Positions 1 through 5,723 of a DNA stretch of 6,615 nucleotides are shown one piece after another. This DNA is from Comamonadaceae bacterium. Lineage in GTDB: Bacteria; Pseudomonadota; Gammaproteobacteria; Burkholderiales; Burkholderiaceae_C. Positions within the stretch are counted from its first letter, which is position 1; the number at the start of each line of letters is the position of its first letter. The position numbers were made by a program, and so were the translations under genes. The DNA lies in NCBI GenBank assembly GCA_947455585.1, contig CANGOY010000106.1, positions 1 through 6,615 on the forward strand, given 5' to 3'. The notes beneath the pieces are model-generated. The model was not told the origin of the DNA. It made no database searches and was given only the letters and a program-made list of their open reading frames with translations.

Positions 1-935
1 AGGGCTTAGACGCCAACGGCCTCATCGTCACCACTGGCAGGCAACAAGGGCCGGATCTGATTGCCAAAACTTTACTCAACCCCGGCGACGTGGCCTTGGT
101 CGAAGGCCCAACGTTTTTGGCCACCATTCAGTGCTTCCGTTTGTACGGCCCGCAAGTGGTGGGTGTGCCCATCGACGCACACGGTGTGCAAGTGGACAAG
201 CTTGAAGAAATGATGGTGCAACACAAGCCGAAGCTCGTGTACCTCATTCCCACGTTCGGCAACCCAAGTGGCGCGACATTGAGTCTCGAGCGTCGCCTGC
301 GCGTGCTCGAACTCGCTGTGAAATACAAAACCGTGGTGGTCGAAGACGACCCCTATGGCGACCTGTACTTTGGCGATGCGCCGCCGCCTTCGTTGCTCGC
401 ACTGAGCGACCAAGTGCCGGGCAGCCGTGAGTGGCTGGTGTACTGCGGCTCACTCAGCAAAGTGTTGTCCCCCGGCCTGCGCGTGGGCTGGATGATTGCC
501 CCGCCCGAGCTGTTGGCCCGCGCCACCATGTGCAAGCAGTTCAGCGATGCACACACCTCTACCTTCGCGCAAGCCACTGCTGCGCACTACCTCAAAGCAG
601 GCCGCATGCCCGCCACCTTGGCGCATGTGCGCAGCGTGTATGCCGAGCGAGCGCAAACCATGGGCGAAGCCTTGAAGCGTGAACTAGGTGATGCACTCAC
701 GTTCACCCAACCGCAAGGCGGCTTGTTCTTCTGGGCCAACCTCACAGGCGCAGGCGGCAAGCTGAAAGATGGTGCCGAGTTGGCCAAACGTGCCATTGAA
801 AAAGGCGTGGCCTTTGTGCCGGGCGCGCCGTTCTTTTCCAACAACCCTGACACGACAGCGATTCGTTTGAGCTTTGCCACCGCGGATGTGGCAAAAATCA
901 AAGAAGGCATCGGCCGCTTGGGGCAGGCGCTTTAA
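1..935 (+). CDS. PLP-dependent aminotransferase, class I/II (5' end outside window)
   Basis: Partial gene; the first complete codon is at base 3, and about 310 residues are visible to the TAA at 933-935. Fold-type I aminotransferases of the LysN/2-aminoadipate or aromatic aminotransferase group have roughly 390-400 residues, so some 85-90 N-terminal residues are probably missing. Seen: an NPSG motif, the EDDPYGDLYF segment whose Asp and Tyr contact the pyridoxal ring, SLSKVLSPGLRVGW with the Schiff-base Lys at 459-461, and a late AIRLSFA segment whose Arg (864-866) should bind the substrate carboxylate. All landmarks are intact. The reaction is transfer of an amino group between an amino acid and a 2-oxoacid in the cytosol; the substrate cannot be read from the sequence. 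An internal GTG at 90 is not a real start, because the conserved reading frame continues upstream of it. A MocR-type fusion with an N-terminal GntR helix-turn-helix cannot be excluded, since the 5' part is not visible. Confidence 0.93.
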   Translation, partial: GLDANGLIVTTGRQQGPDLIAKTLLNPGDVALVEGPTFLATIQCFRLYGPQVVGVPIDAHGVQVDKLEEMMVQHKPKLVYLIPTFGNPSGATLSLERRLRVLELAVKYKTVVVEDDPYGDLYFGDAPPPSLLALSDQVPGSREWLVYCGSLSKVLSPGLRVGWMIAPPELLARATMCKQFSDAHTSTFAQATAAHYLKAGRMPATLAHVRSVYAERAQTMGEALKRELGDALTFTQPQGGLFFWANLTGAGGKLKDGAELAKRAIEKGVAFVPGAPFFSNNPDTTAIRLSFATADVAKIKEGIGRLGQAL

Positions 936-947
936 AAAACGACCCGC

Positions 948-970
948 AAGAAACTGCTTGCCACAAGCAG
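948..970 (-). terminator. Probable rho-independent terminator of the ETF-QO-gcvH unit
   Basis: Bases 954-960 (CTGCTTG) and 964-970 (CAAGCAG) form a perfect 7-bp stem with a 3-base loop. Read on the minus strand, the hairpin is followed directly by TTTCTT, and it begins 22 bases after the gcvH stop codon. Read on the plus strand there is no T-run after it, so it should act mainly on minus-strand transcripts. The stem is short and the T-tract is interrupted, so strength is uncertain. Confidence 0.55.
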
Positions 971-991
971 CGCCTCGTCAACGAGAGAAAG

Positions 992-1354
992 TTAGCCCGC
1001 GATGGCTTGATAAGCCGCCGCATCCATCAATCCATCCAACTCAGCAGCGTTGCTGAGCTTGACCTTATAAAACCAACCCGTACCTTCAGGGTCGCTGTTG
1101 GCAAGGGATGGGTCAGCGCGCAAGGCTTCGTTGTGTTCAAGAATTTCCACACTCGCGGGCATGTGCACGTCGGCTGCTGCTTTGACCGACTCGACCACGC
1201 CGGCTACGGTGCCCTGTGCAAAGGTTTTGCCAACGTCTGCGAAGTCCACAAACACGATGTCGCCCAAGGTGTCTTGTGCGTGTTGGGTGATGCCCACCAA
1301 AGCGGTGTCGCCTTCGATGCGCACCCAAGTGTGTTCTGCGTGATATTTGTTCAT
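992..1354 (-). CDS. gcvH: Glycine cleavage system H protein (lipoyl carrier)
   Basis: 120 residues, slightly shorter than the usual 125-130. GcvH carries the aminomethyl group on a lipoyl-lysine arm between the P, T and L proteins of the glycine cleavage system in the cytosol. Family landmarks visible are HTWVR near residue 10, GITQHAQDTLGDIVFVD (21-37), the lipoyl hairpin VVESVKAAADV with the modified lysine at K58, NEALRADPSLANSDPEGTGW, and a C-terminal DAAAYQAIAG. The residue after MPAS is V69, where the family normally has Gly (PVSGE). The start ATG lies 5 bases beyond the ETF-QO stop with no clear Shine-Dalgarno, so translation is probably coupled to the upstream gene. The neighbours are not gcvT or gcvP, so those partners, if present, lie elsewhere. 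Identity is secure; its function as the main H protein is inferred. Confidence 0.95.
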   Translation of the reverse strand: MNKYHAEHTWVRIEGDTALVGITQHAQDTLGDIVFVDFADVGKTFAQGTVAGVVESVKAAADVHMPASVEILEHNEALRADPSLANSDPEGTGWFYKVKLSNAAELDGLMDAAAYQAIAG

Positions 1355-1359
1355 AGTCT

Positions 1360-3045
1360 TTACATGCCGCTGTAGTTGGGGCCGCCACCGCCTTCAGGCG
1401 TGACCCACACGATGTTTTGTGTGGGGTCTTTGATGTCGCAGGTTTTGCAATGCACGCAGTTTTGCGCGTTGATTTGCAAGCGGTCGGTGTTGTCTTCGTT
1501 CTTCACGTACTCATACACACCGGCAGGGCAATAGCGGCTCTCGGGGCCTGCGTAGGTCGCGAGGTTGATGTTGACGGGCACTGACGCGTCTTTGAGCGTC
1601 AAGTGCGCGGGTTGGTTTTCTTCGTGGTTGGTGTTGCTGATGAACACGCTGCTCAAACGGTCAAACGTGAGCTTTCCGTCTGGCTTGGGGTAGTTGATTT
1701 GGGCGTGCTGTGCCGCAGGCTCCAAGTTCACATGGTCGGGCTTGCTGCCGTGCAGTGTCCAAGGTGGGCTGTCGATACCAAGCTTGGGCAACAGCCATTG
1801 CTCGATGCCGGTCATCACGGTGCCGACCAACATTCCTTTTTTGAACCACAGCTTGAAGTTGCGGTATTGGTTGAGCTCTTTGCTGAGCCAGCTCTTCTCG
1901 AACGCAGCTGGGTAGGCACTCAGTTCATCGTTGGCGCGGCCTGCAGATACGGCTTCATAAGCCGCGTCAGCAGCCAACATGCCGCTCTTGATGGCAGCGT
2001 GGCTGCCTTTGATGCGGGCAGCGTTCAAGTAACCTGCATCGCAACCAATCAGTGCGCCGCCTGGGAACACAGTCTTGGGCAATGCTTGTGGCGTGCCGTT
2101 GTTGATGGCGCGTGCGCCGTAGCCAATGCGCTTGGCGCCTTCAAGGTGAGCCGCAATGGCTGGGTGTGTCTTCCAGCGTTGCATTTCTTCAAAGGGGCTG
2201 AGCCATGGGTTTTTGTAGTCGAGGCCGAGTACAAAACCGAGCGTGACTTTGTTGTCTTCAAGGTGGTACAAAAAGCCGCCGCCAAAGGCGTCGTCTTGCA
2301 TCGGCCAGCCAGAGGTGTGCACCACCAAGCCGGGCTTGGCTTTGGATGGGTCGACTTCCCACAGCTCTTTCACGCCGATGGCATAGCTTTGTGGGTCGCG
2401 GCCTTCGGCCAAGTTGTATTTGGCAATGACTTGTTTGCCCAAGTGGCCACGTGCGCCTTCGGCGAAGATGGTGTACTTGGCGTGCAGTTCCATGCCGAGT
2501 TGGAAGTTGTCGGTAGGCTCGCCGTCTTTGCCGATGCCGAGGTTGCCAGTGGCCACGCCTTTGACGGAGCCATCATCGTTGTAAAGCACTTCAGCCGCCG
2601 TGAAGCCAGGGAAGATTTCCACGCCCATGGATTCAGCATGTGCCGCCATCCACTTCACCACATTGCCGAGCGCCACCACATAGCAGCCGTCGTTGTGGAA
2701 GTTGCGGGGCAGCAGCCAATCGGGGGTGCGTTGTGCGCCGGTTTCATTGAGAAACAGCACGTCGTCGCCCGTGACTTCTTGGTTGATGGGGCAGCCGAGT
2801 TCTTTCCAGTTGGGAATGAGCTCGTTCATGGCCTTGGGGTCCATCACCGCGCCTGACAAGATGTGTGCGCCTGGCTCTGAGCCTTTTTCCAGCACTACCA
2901 CTGAAACGTCGTTGCCCTTTTCAGCGGCGAGCTGTTTGATGCGAATGGCCGTGGCCAAACCACCGGGGCCGCCGCCAATCACAACCACGTCGTATTCCAT
3001 GGCTTCGCGTGGGCCGAACTGGGCGAGGATTTCTTCTTGTGTCAT
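1360..3045 (-). CDS. Electron transfer flavoprotein-ubiquinone oxidoreductase (ETF-QO)
   Basis: 561 residues, full length for the family. ETF-QO takes electrons from reduced ETF, which is charged by acyl-CoA dehydrogenases, and passes them through FAD and a 4Fe-4S cluster to ubiquinone at the inner face of the membrane. Seen: the FAD dinucleotide motif GGGPGG at 24-29; LEKGSEPGAHILSGAVMDP; ELHAKYTIFAEGARGHLGKQ, the GWPMQDDAFGGGFLYHLED segment and KGSHAAIKSGMLAA, all typical of the family; a hydrophobic/aromatic stretch at about 397-421 that probably forms the membrane-dipping quinone site; and four cluster cysteines C506, C530, C533 and C536 in a FixX-like ferredoxin tail. There is no signal peptide. 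The start at 3045 gives the N-terminus usual for burkholderial homologues, although its Shine-Dalgarno is weak; M16 is a possible but less likely alternative. etfA and etfB are not in the window. The gene leads a unit with gcvH. Confidence 0.97.
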   Translation of the reverse strand: MTQEEILAQFGPREAMEYDVVVIGGGPGGLATAIRIKQLAAEKGNDVSVVVLEKGSEPGAHILSGAVMDPKAMNELIPNWKELGCPINQEVTGDDVLFLNETGAQRTPDWLLPRNFHNDGCYVVALGNVVKWMAAHAESMGVEIFPGFTAAEVLYNDDGSVKGVATGNLGIGKDGEPTDNFQLGMELHAKYTIFAEGARGHLGKQVIAKYNLAEGRDPQSYAIGVKELWEVDPSKAKPGLVVHTSGWPMQDDAFGGGFLYHLEDNKVTLGFVLGLDYKNPWLSPFEEMQRWKTHPAIAAHLEGAKRIGYGARAINNGTPQALPKTVFPGGALIGCDAGYLNAARIKGSHAAIKSGMLAADAAYEAVSAGRANDELSAYPAAFEKSWLSKELNQYRNFKLWFKKGMLVGTVMTGIEQWLLPKLGIDSPPWTLHGSKPDHVNLEPAAQHAQINYPKPDGKLTFDRLSSVFISNTNHEENQPAHLTLKDASVPVNINLATYAGPESRYCPAGVYEYVKNEDNTDRLQINAQNCVHCKTCDIKDPTQNIVWVTPEGGGGPNYSGM

Positions 3046-3144
3046 GTGTGATGTCTCGGTCTGTTGTCAGAGGTGAGACAGATTTTAGGGGCAGTCAACA
3101 ACGCACTTGTCATAATGAAATAACTCAACATTCAGGAGCTCAGC
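3046..3144. promoter_or_regulatory. Divergent promoter region between ETF-QO and the SDR gene
   Basis: This 99-base gap must carry the start signals of both units. On the minus strand, TAAAAT (3087-3082) could be a -10 box, giving an ETF-QO leader of about 30 bases; I see no well-spaced -35 for it. On the plus strand, CATAAT (3111-3116) is a candidate -10 box 18 bases before the SDR ribosome site, again without a convincing -35. AGGAG at 3134-3138, six bases before the ATG at 3145, is a good Shine-Dalgarno and fixes the SDR start. No clear operator palindrome is visible. The promoter boxes are guesses; the Shine-Dalgarno is firm. Confidence 0.45.
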
Positions 3145-3927
3145 ATGGCGTACAGCATGGATTTGTCGGGCCGCGTGGCCTTGGTCACCGGTGCATCCAG
3201 TGGTTTGGGAGCGCAGTTTGCCCGCACCTTGTCACGCGCAGGCGCTGCCGTGGTGCTGGCCAGCCGCCGTGTGGAAAAGCTCAAAGAGCTGCGCGCAGAG
3301 CTGCAAGCCGAAGGCGGCGACGCTCATGTGGTGAGCTTGGACGTGACCACGCTGGGCAGCATCAAATCCGCCGTGGCCCATGCCGAGACTGAGGTGGGCA
3401 GCATCGACATCTTGGTGAACAACTCGGGCGTGAGCACCACTCAGCGCGTGCAAGATGTGACCGAAGAAGACTTCGATTTCACCTTCAACACCAACGTGCG
3501 AGGCTCATTCTTTGTGGCGCAAGAAGTGGGCAAGCGCATGCTGGCCCGCGCCAAGGGCGCAGCGCCCGGCACCTACACCGGTGGGCGCATCATCAACATC
3601 GCTTCAGTGGCGGGTCTGCGCGTATTGCCGCAAATTGGCCCATATTGCATGAGTAAAGCCGCCGTCATCCAAATGACCAAGGTGTTGGCGATGGAGTGGG
3701 GGCGCTTCGGCATCAACGTGAATGCGATTTGCCCTGGCTACATCGACACCGAAATCAACCACCACCACTGGCAAACCGAGCAAGGCCAAAAGCTGGTGAA
3801 CATGCTGCCGCGCAAACGCATTGGCAACCCGCAAGATTTGGATGCCTTGCTGGTGCTGCTTGCCAGTGCCGAAAGCTCGTTCATCAATGGCGCCATCATT
3901 TCGGCTGACGATGGATTTTCGGTATGA
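3145..3927 (+). CDS. Short-chain dehydrogenase/reductase (classical SDR, FabG-like)
   Basis: 260 residues, the normal size for a classical SDR. It should oxidise or reduce a hydroxyl/carbonyl pair with a nicotinamide cofactor in the cytosol. Seen: the cofactor glycine motif TGASSGLG (15-22), NNSG at 92-95 (NNAG in most relatives), and a complete catalytic tetrad N117, S154, Y167 and K171 (YCMSK). PGYIDTEIN in the C-terminal half is typical of the FabG/acetoacetyl-CoA reductase group. The second beta strand ends ASRR (39-42), which suggests preference for NADP(H). A Gly/Ala/Lys-rich insert at about 134-146 lengthens the loop before the catalytic strand compared with FabG. The start is supported by AGGAG six bases upstream. 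The stop overlaps the next ATG in an ATGA arrangement, so the product is probably made together with the thioesterase. This pairing suggests a 3-hydroxyacyl-CoA or related substrate, but the true substrate is unknown. Confidence 0.92.
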   Translation: MAYSMDLSGRVALVTGASSGLGAQFARTLSRAGAAVVLASRRVEKLKELRAELQAEGGDAHVVSLDVTTLGSIKSAVAHAETEVGSIDILVNNSGVSTTQRVQDVTEEDFDFTFNTNVRGSFFVAQEVGKRMLARAKGAAPGTYTGGRIINIASVAGLRVLPQIGPYCMSKAAVIQMTKVLAMEWGRFGINVNAICPGYIDTEINHHHWQTEQGQKLVNMLPRKRIGNPQDLDALLVLLASAESSFINGAIISADDGFSV

Positions 3928-4346
3928 GATACGAAATTCCCGAGAAGAAAAAGCTGGTGTACGAATGCACCATCCCCATGCGTTGGGGCGATATGGACGC
4001 GATGGGCCACGTCAACAACACGATTTACTTTCGCTACCTTGAAATTGCGCGGGTCGATTGGTTGCAGCAATTCAATGCTGCGCCGGGGCCAGAGGGCGCG
4101 GGCCCTGTGATCGTGAATGCGTTTTGTAACTTTTACAAACAGCTCGAATATCCGGGCGATGTACTGGTGAAGATGTATGCCAGCGACCCCGGTCGAACCA
4201 CATTCGAGACATGGGCCACGATGGAGCAGGCGGCTAACCCTGGCGTGATTTACGCCGCAGGCGGCGCCACCACCATTTGGGTGGACTTCCCCAAGCAAAA
4301 AGCGGTGGACTTGCCCGATTGGGTGCGCGAGATGGTCACGCCTTAA
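3924..4346 (+). CDS. Acyl-CoA thioesterase, 4HBT hotdog family
   Basis: 140 residues, a single hotdog domain of the 4-hydroxybenzoyl-CoA thioesterase/YbgC type. Such enzymes hydrolyse acyl-CoA to free acid and CoA in the cytosol. The signature RWGDMDAMGHVNNTIYFRYLEIAR lies at 20-43. D25 aligns with the catalytic Asp of the Pseudomonas 4HBT, and H29, N31 and N32 are the usual neighbours. The central FCNFYKQLEYPGDVLVKM and TIWVDF strands complete the fold. The ATG shares four bases with the SDR stop and has only a weak GGA upstream, so translation is probably coupled to the SDR. The last 11 bases overlap the 3' end of the oppositely oriented YkgJ-family gene. The acyl specificity cannot be told. 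The surrounding acyl-CoA genes suggest a housekeeping or catabolic role rather than aromatic dehalogenation. Confidence 0.9.
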   Translation: MRYEIPEKKKLVYECTIPMRWGDMDAMGHVNNTIYFRYLEIARVDWLQQFNAAPGPEGAGPVIVNAFCNFYKQLEYPGDVLVKMYASDPGRTTFETWATMEQAANPGVIYAAGGATTIWVDFPKQKAVDLPDWVREMVTP

Positions 4347-4605
4347 TGGCATGAGGGGCGGTGGCTGCATCCAGCTGTGTGAGCCACAGCAGTGCAGCAT
4401 TGCGGTCTACGCCACACATCTCGGCTGCGGGTTGTAGCCCGCCACAAAAGGCCGGCCGCTCAGGTCTACCAAACACCGCGCATCGCATGTCGGGCAGCAA
4501 TTGCACGCAAGGCACACCCGCCGGTTTGCCATGTGGCATGCCCGGTAGGGGGCTGGTGATGGAGGGCGCAATGCAACACGCGCCGCATTCGCTGCGACAG
4601 TTCAT
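4336..4605 (-). CDS. YkgJ-family cysteine cluster protein (putative metal-binding)
   Basis: 89 residues from ATG at 4605 to TGA at 4336. Eight cysteines (C3, C7, C10, C11, C33, C42, C54, C64) include the opening C-x3-C-x2-CC cluster that defines the YkgJ/CxxCxxCC family, annotated as zinc- or iron-chelating with no established reaction. Other family-like stretches are APSITSPLPGMPHGKPAGVPC, CAVFGRPERPAFCG, and LQPAAEMCG. A longer frame opens at 4686, but its extra 27 residues look unlike the family and run into the divergent pcaC-like gene. The start at 4605 also has AAGGA 11 bases upstream (4617-4621 on the plus strand), so I chose it. The gene is convergent with the thioesterase and overlaps its end by 11 bases; it is divergent from the CMD gene across 44 bases. 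Cytosolic, with no signal peptide or membrane segment. Family assignment is good; function is unknown. Confidence 0.85.
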   Translation of the reverse strand: MNCRSECGACCIAPSITSPLPGMPHGKPAGVPCVQLLPDMRCAVFGRPERPAFCGGLQPAAEMCGVDRNAALLWLTQLDAATAPHAIKA

Positions 4606-4649
4606 GCCAGCGATTATCCTTGGCGCAAATTTAAATCGACGGAGTTCAC
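4606..4649. promoter_or_regulatory. Short divergent region between the YkgJ-family and CMD genes
   Basis: This 44-base gap holds both ribosome sites: TCCTT at 4617-4621 (AAGGA on the minus strand) for the YkgJ-family gene, and GGAG at 4641-4644, five bases before the ATG at 4650. In between is an AT-rich 8-base palindrome ATTTAAAT at 4629-4636. The space is too small for two full promoters outside coding sequence, so at least one promoter must overlap the opposite gene or the two must overlap each other. I cannot assign -10 and -35 boxes. Confidence 0.4.
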
Positions 4650-5048
4650 ATGACAGACAAACACGCACACCCCACCGATGCTGCATTTCAAAACGGCTTG
4701 GCCAAACGCACCCAAGTGATGGGCCAGCCCTTTGTGGACAAAGCGTTTGACGGTGCTACCGATTTCACCTTGCCCATGCAGCACCACATCACCCGCGCAG
4801 CGTGGGGTGACTCATGGCAGCGCGATGCTTTGGACTTGAAAACGCGCAGTCTCATCACCGTGGCCATGCTCACCGCCTTAGGTAAAACACACGAGCTCAA
4901 AGGCCATGTGCGCGGCGCACTGAACAACGGTGCGACCAAAGAAGAACTGCAAGAAGTGTTGTTGCACGCGGCCATTTATTGCGGCGTACCTACGGCAGTG
5001 GAAGGCTTTAGGGCCGCTGCTGAAGTGGTGGACGGGCCTAAAGCTTAA
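4650..5048 (+). CDS. Carboxymuconolactone decarboxylase family protein (PcaC-like)
   Basis: 132 residues, the length of 4-carboxymuconolactone decarboxylase, which in the protocatechuate branch of the beta-ketoadipate pathway converts 4-carboxymuconolactone to 3-oxoadipate enol-lactone. Landmarks shared with PcaC are ITRAAWGDSW (47-56), TRSLITVAML (65-74), HELKGHVRGALNNGATKEE (81-99) and EVLLHAAIYCGVP (102-114). There is no CxxC pair, so it is not an AhpD-type peroxidase. The start is supported by GGAG five bases upstream. No other pca gene is in the window; the nearby CoA-transferase is of the acetoacetate type, not clearly PcaIJ. The enzyme may therefore act on a related lactone or have another role within this broad family. 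Family assignment is strong; the exact PcaC reaction is inferred at about even odds. Confidence 0.88.
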   Translation: MTDKHAHPTDAAFQNGLAKRTQVMGQPFVDKAFDGATDFTLPMQHHITRAAWGDSWQRDALDLKTRSLITVAMLTALGKTHELKGHVRGALNNGATKEELQEVLLHAAIYCGVPTAVEGFRAAAEVVDGPKA

Positions 5049-5063
5049 ACACGCGCTTATGGC

Positions 5064-5087
5064 AAAAAGCTGAGTGGCAGGCTTAGC
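5064..5087 (-). terminator. Possible rho-independent terminator of the PAS-LuxR gene
   Basis: On the minus strand GCTAAG (5087-5082) and CTCAGC (5074-5069) can form a 6-bp stem with one A-C mismatch and a 7-base loop, followed directly by TTTTT (5068-5064). The stem overlaps the luxR stop codon (5085-5083). The imperfect stem makes this tentative. In the plus direction there is no T-run, so I see no terminator for the convergent CMD gene in the 34-base gap. Confidence 0.35.
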
Positions 5088-5634
5088 CGACCACTAGCTT
5101 GTGCACCAAGTCAGCGGTGGTCGATGCCTTGTATTTGCGCATCAGCTTGGCGCGGTAAATCTCCACCGTCCGGTGGCTGATGCCCAGCGCTCGGCCAATT
5201 TCTTTGGAGGTCATACCCTCCATCAAAAACGCCGCCACTTCGCGCTCACGCGTGGTCAGCTCAGCGCGCACGGGGCGTGTGGCGCTCAGGTCTTCAAAAC
5301 TCCAAATGCCTGCTTCGTGGGGTGAATCCAAGTTCAAGGCTCGGCCCGTCACGTGACACCAAAACGGCTCGCCTTTAAGGCGGCCATCAATGCGCTTCAT
5401 CAGCCGGTCGTCGGCGTACAGCCCCTTGGCGTTCAGGCTGAGTTTGATGCGTGCGCCCGTGCGCTCGTACTCATCCGCACTGGGATACAGCACTTGAAAA
5501 GACTGGCCAATCAGCTGCTCGCGCGTGGTGCCAAACATGTCGCACACGTGTTGGTTGCAGTCCACCATCGTGCGGTTGCGCGACAGCACGAGGCCGACCG
5601 GGGCAAGGTCAAAGGCTTGGCGGTAATCAATCAT
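5083..5634 (-). CDS. PAS domain-containing LuxR-family transcriptional regulator
   Basis: 183 residues in two parts. The N-terminal 1-118 looks like a PAS sensor domain: FDLAPVGLVLSRNRTMVDCNQHVCDMFG (8-35), REQLIGQSFQVLYPS (38-52), and a late strand AGIWSFEDLSA (108-118). The C-terminal part, about 124-183, is a LuxR/FixJ helix-turn-helix: LTTREREVAAFLMEGMTSKEIGRALGISHRTVEIYRAKLMRK (126-167). There is no receiver domain and no phospho-acceptor Asp motif, so activity is probably set by a ligand or redox cue bound by the PAS domain, not by a sensor kinase. Cysteines C26, C31 and C93 lie in the PAS part; whether they matter is unknown. The ATG at 5634 has no good Shine-Dalgarno, so the start is moderately sure. 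The gene is divergent from scoA across 95 bases that hold striking palindromes, which makes it the natural candidate regulator of scoAB and of itself. Confidence 0.88.
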   Translation of the reverse strand: MIDYRQAFDLAPVGLVLSRNRTMVDCNQHVCDMFGTTREQLIGQSFQVLYPSADEYERTGARIKLSLNAKGLYADDRLMKRIDGRLKGEPFWCHVTGRALNLDSPHEAGIWSFEDLSATRPVRAELTTREREVAAFLMEGMTSKEIGRALGISHRTVEIYRAKLMRKYKASTTADLVHKLVVG

Positions 5635-5658
5635 GCGAAGGCTTTAAGGGGTCTGTGC

Positions 5659-5696
5659 TTACGAAAAACTACGTAGTTGGTTACGTAGTATCGTAA
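5659..5696. promoter_or_regulatory. Nested palindromes: candidate operator for the PAS-LuxR regulator
   Basis: Inside the luxR/scoA gap, ACTACGTA (5668-5675) and TACGTAGT (5682-5689) form an 8-base-arm inverted repeat with a 6-base spacer. Each arm is itself centred on a TACGTA palindrome, and the left one extends to a perfect 12-base palindrome AACTACGTAGTT (5667-5678). The two palindrome centres are 12 bases apart. Around this lies a second inverted repeat, TTACGA (5659-5664) and TCGTAA (5691-5696), whose centre is one base off the inner one. TACG begins at 5660, 5670 and 5682, close to one helical turn apart. Such dyads suit a dimeric LuxR/FixJ-type helix-turn-helix. That the neighbouring PAS-LuxR protein binds here is inference. 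A candidate scoA -10 box, CGTAAT at 5692-5697, would place the dyad in the -35 to -15 region, but the promoter is not certain. Confidence 0.65.
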
Positions 5697-5718
5697 TGCC
5701 ATTCTGTTGTACTTTGAC

Positions 5719-5723
5719 TGGAG
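5719..5723 (+). promoter_or_regulatory. Ribosome binding site fixing the TTG start of scoA
   Basis: TGGAG at 5719-5723 stands six bases before TTG at 5730, the ideal distance. The next in-frame ATG (codon 22, inside the conserved CoA-transferase signature) comes too late, so TTG is the start. Confidence 0.75.

Noticed and set aside
1603..2856. Long plus-strand open frame of 417 codons antisense to ETF-QO
   Set aside because: It lies wholly inside a full-length ETF-QO with complete motifs. Its translation is rich in Val, Ala, Gly and His with no family motif, as expected for the antisense frame of a GC-biased gene.
3738..4400. Minus-strand open frame of 220 codons across the SDR and thioesterase genes
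   Set aside because: It is antisense to two clear genes, shows no recognisable motif, and also collides with the real YkgJ-family gene in another frame.
4361..4750. Plus-strand open frame of 129 codons between the thioesterase and CMD genes
   Set aside because: It is the shadow of the YkgJ-family gene, whose eight cysteines and family motifs on the other strand are convincing, and it overlaps the CMD start.
5668..5689. The TACGTA dyad read as a transcription terminator hairpin
   Set aside because: The stem has no T-run on either side long enough for a terminator on the plus strand, and on the minus strand the TTTTT that follows is upstream of luxR. Position between divergent starts fits an operator better.
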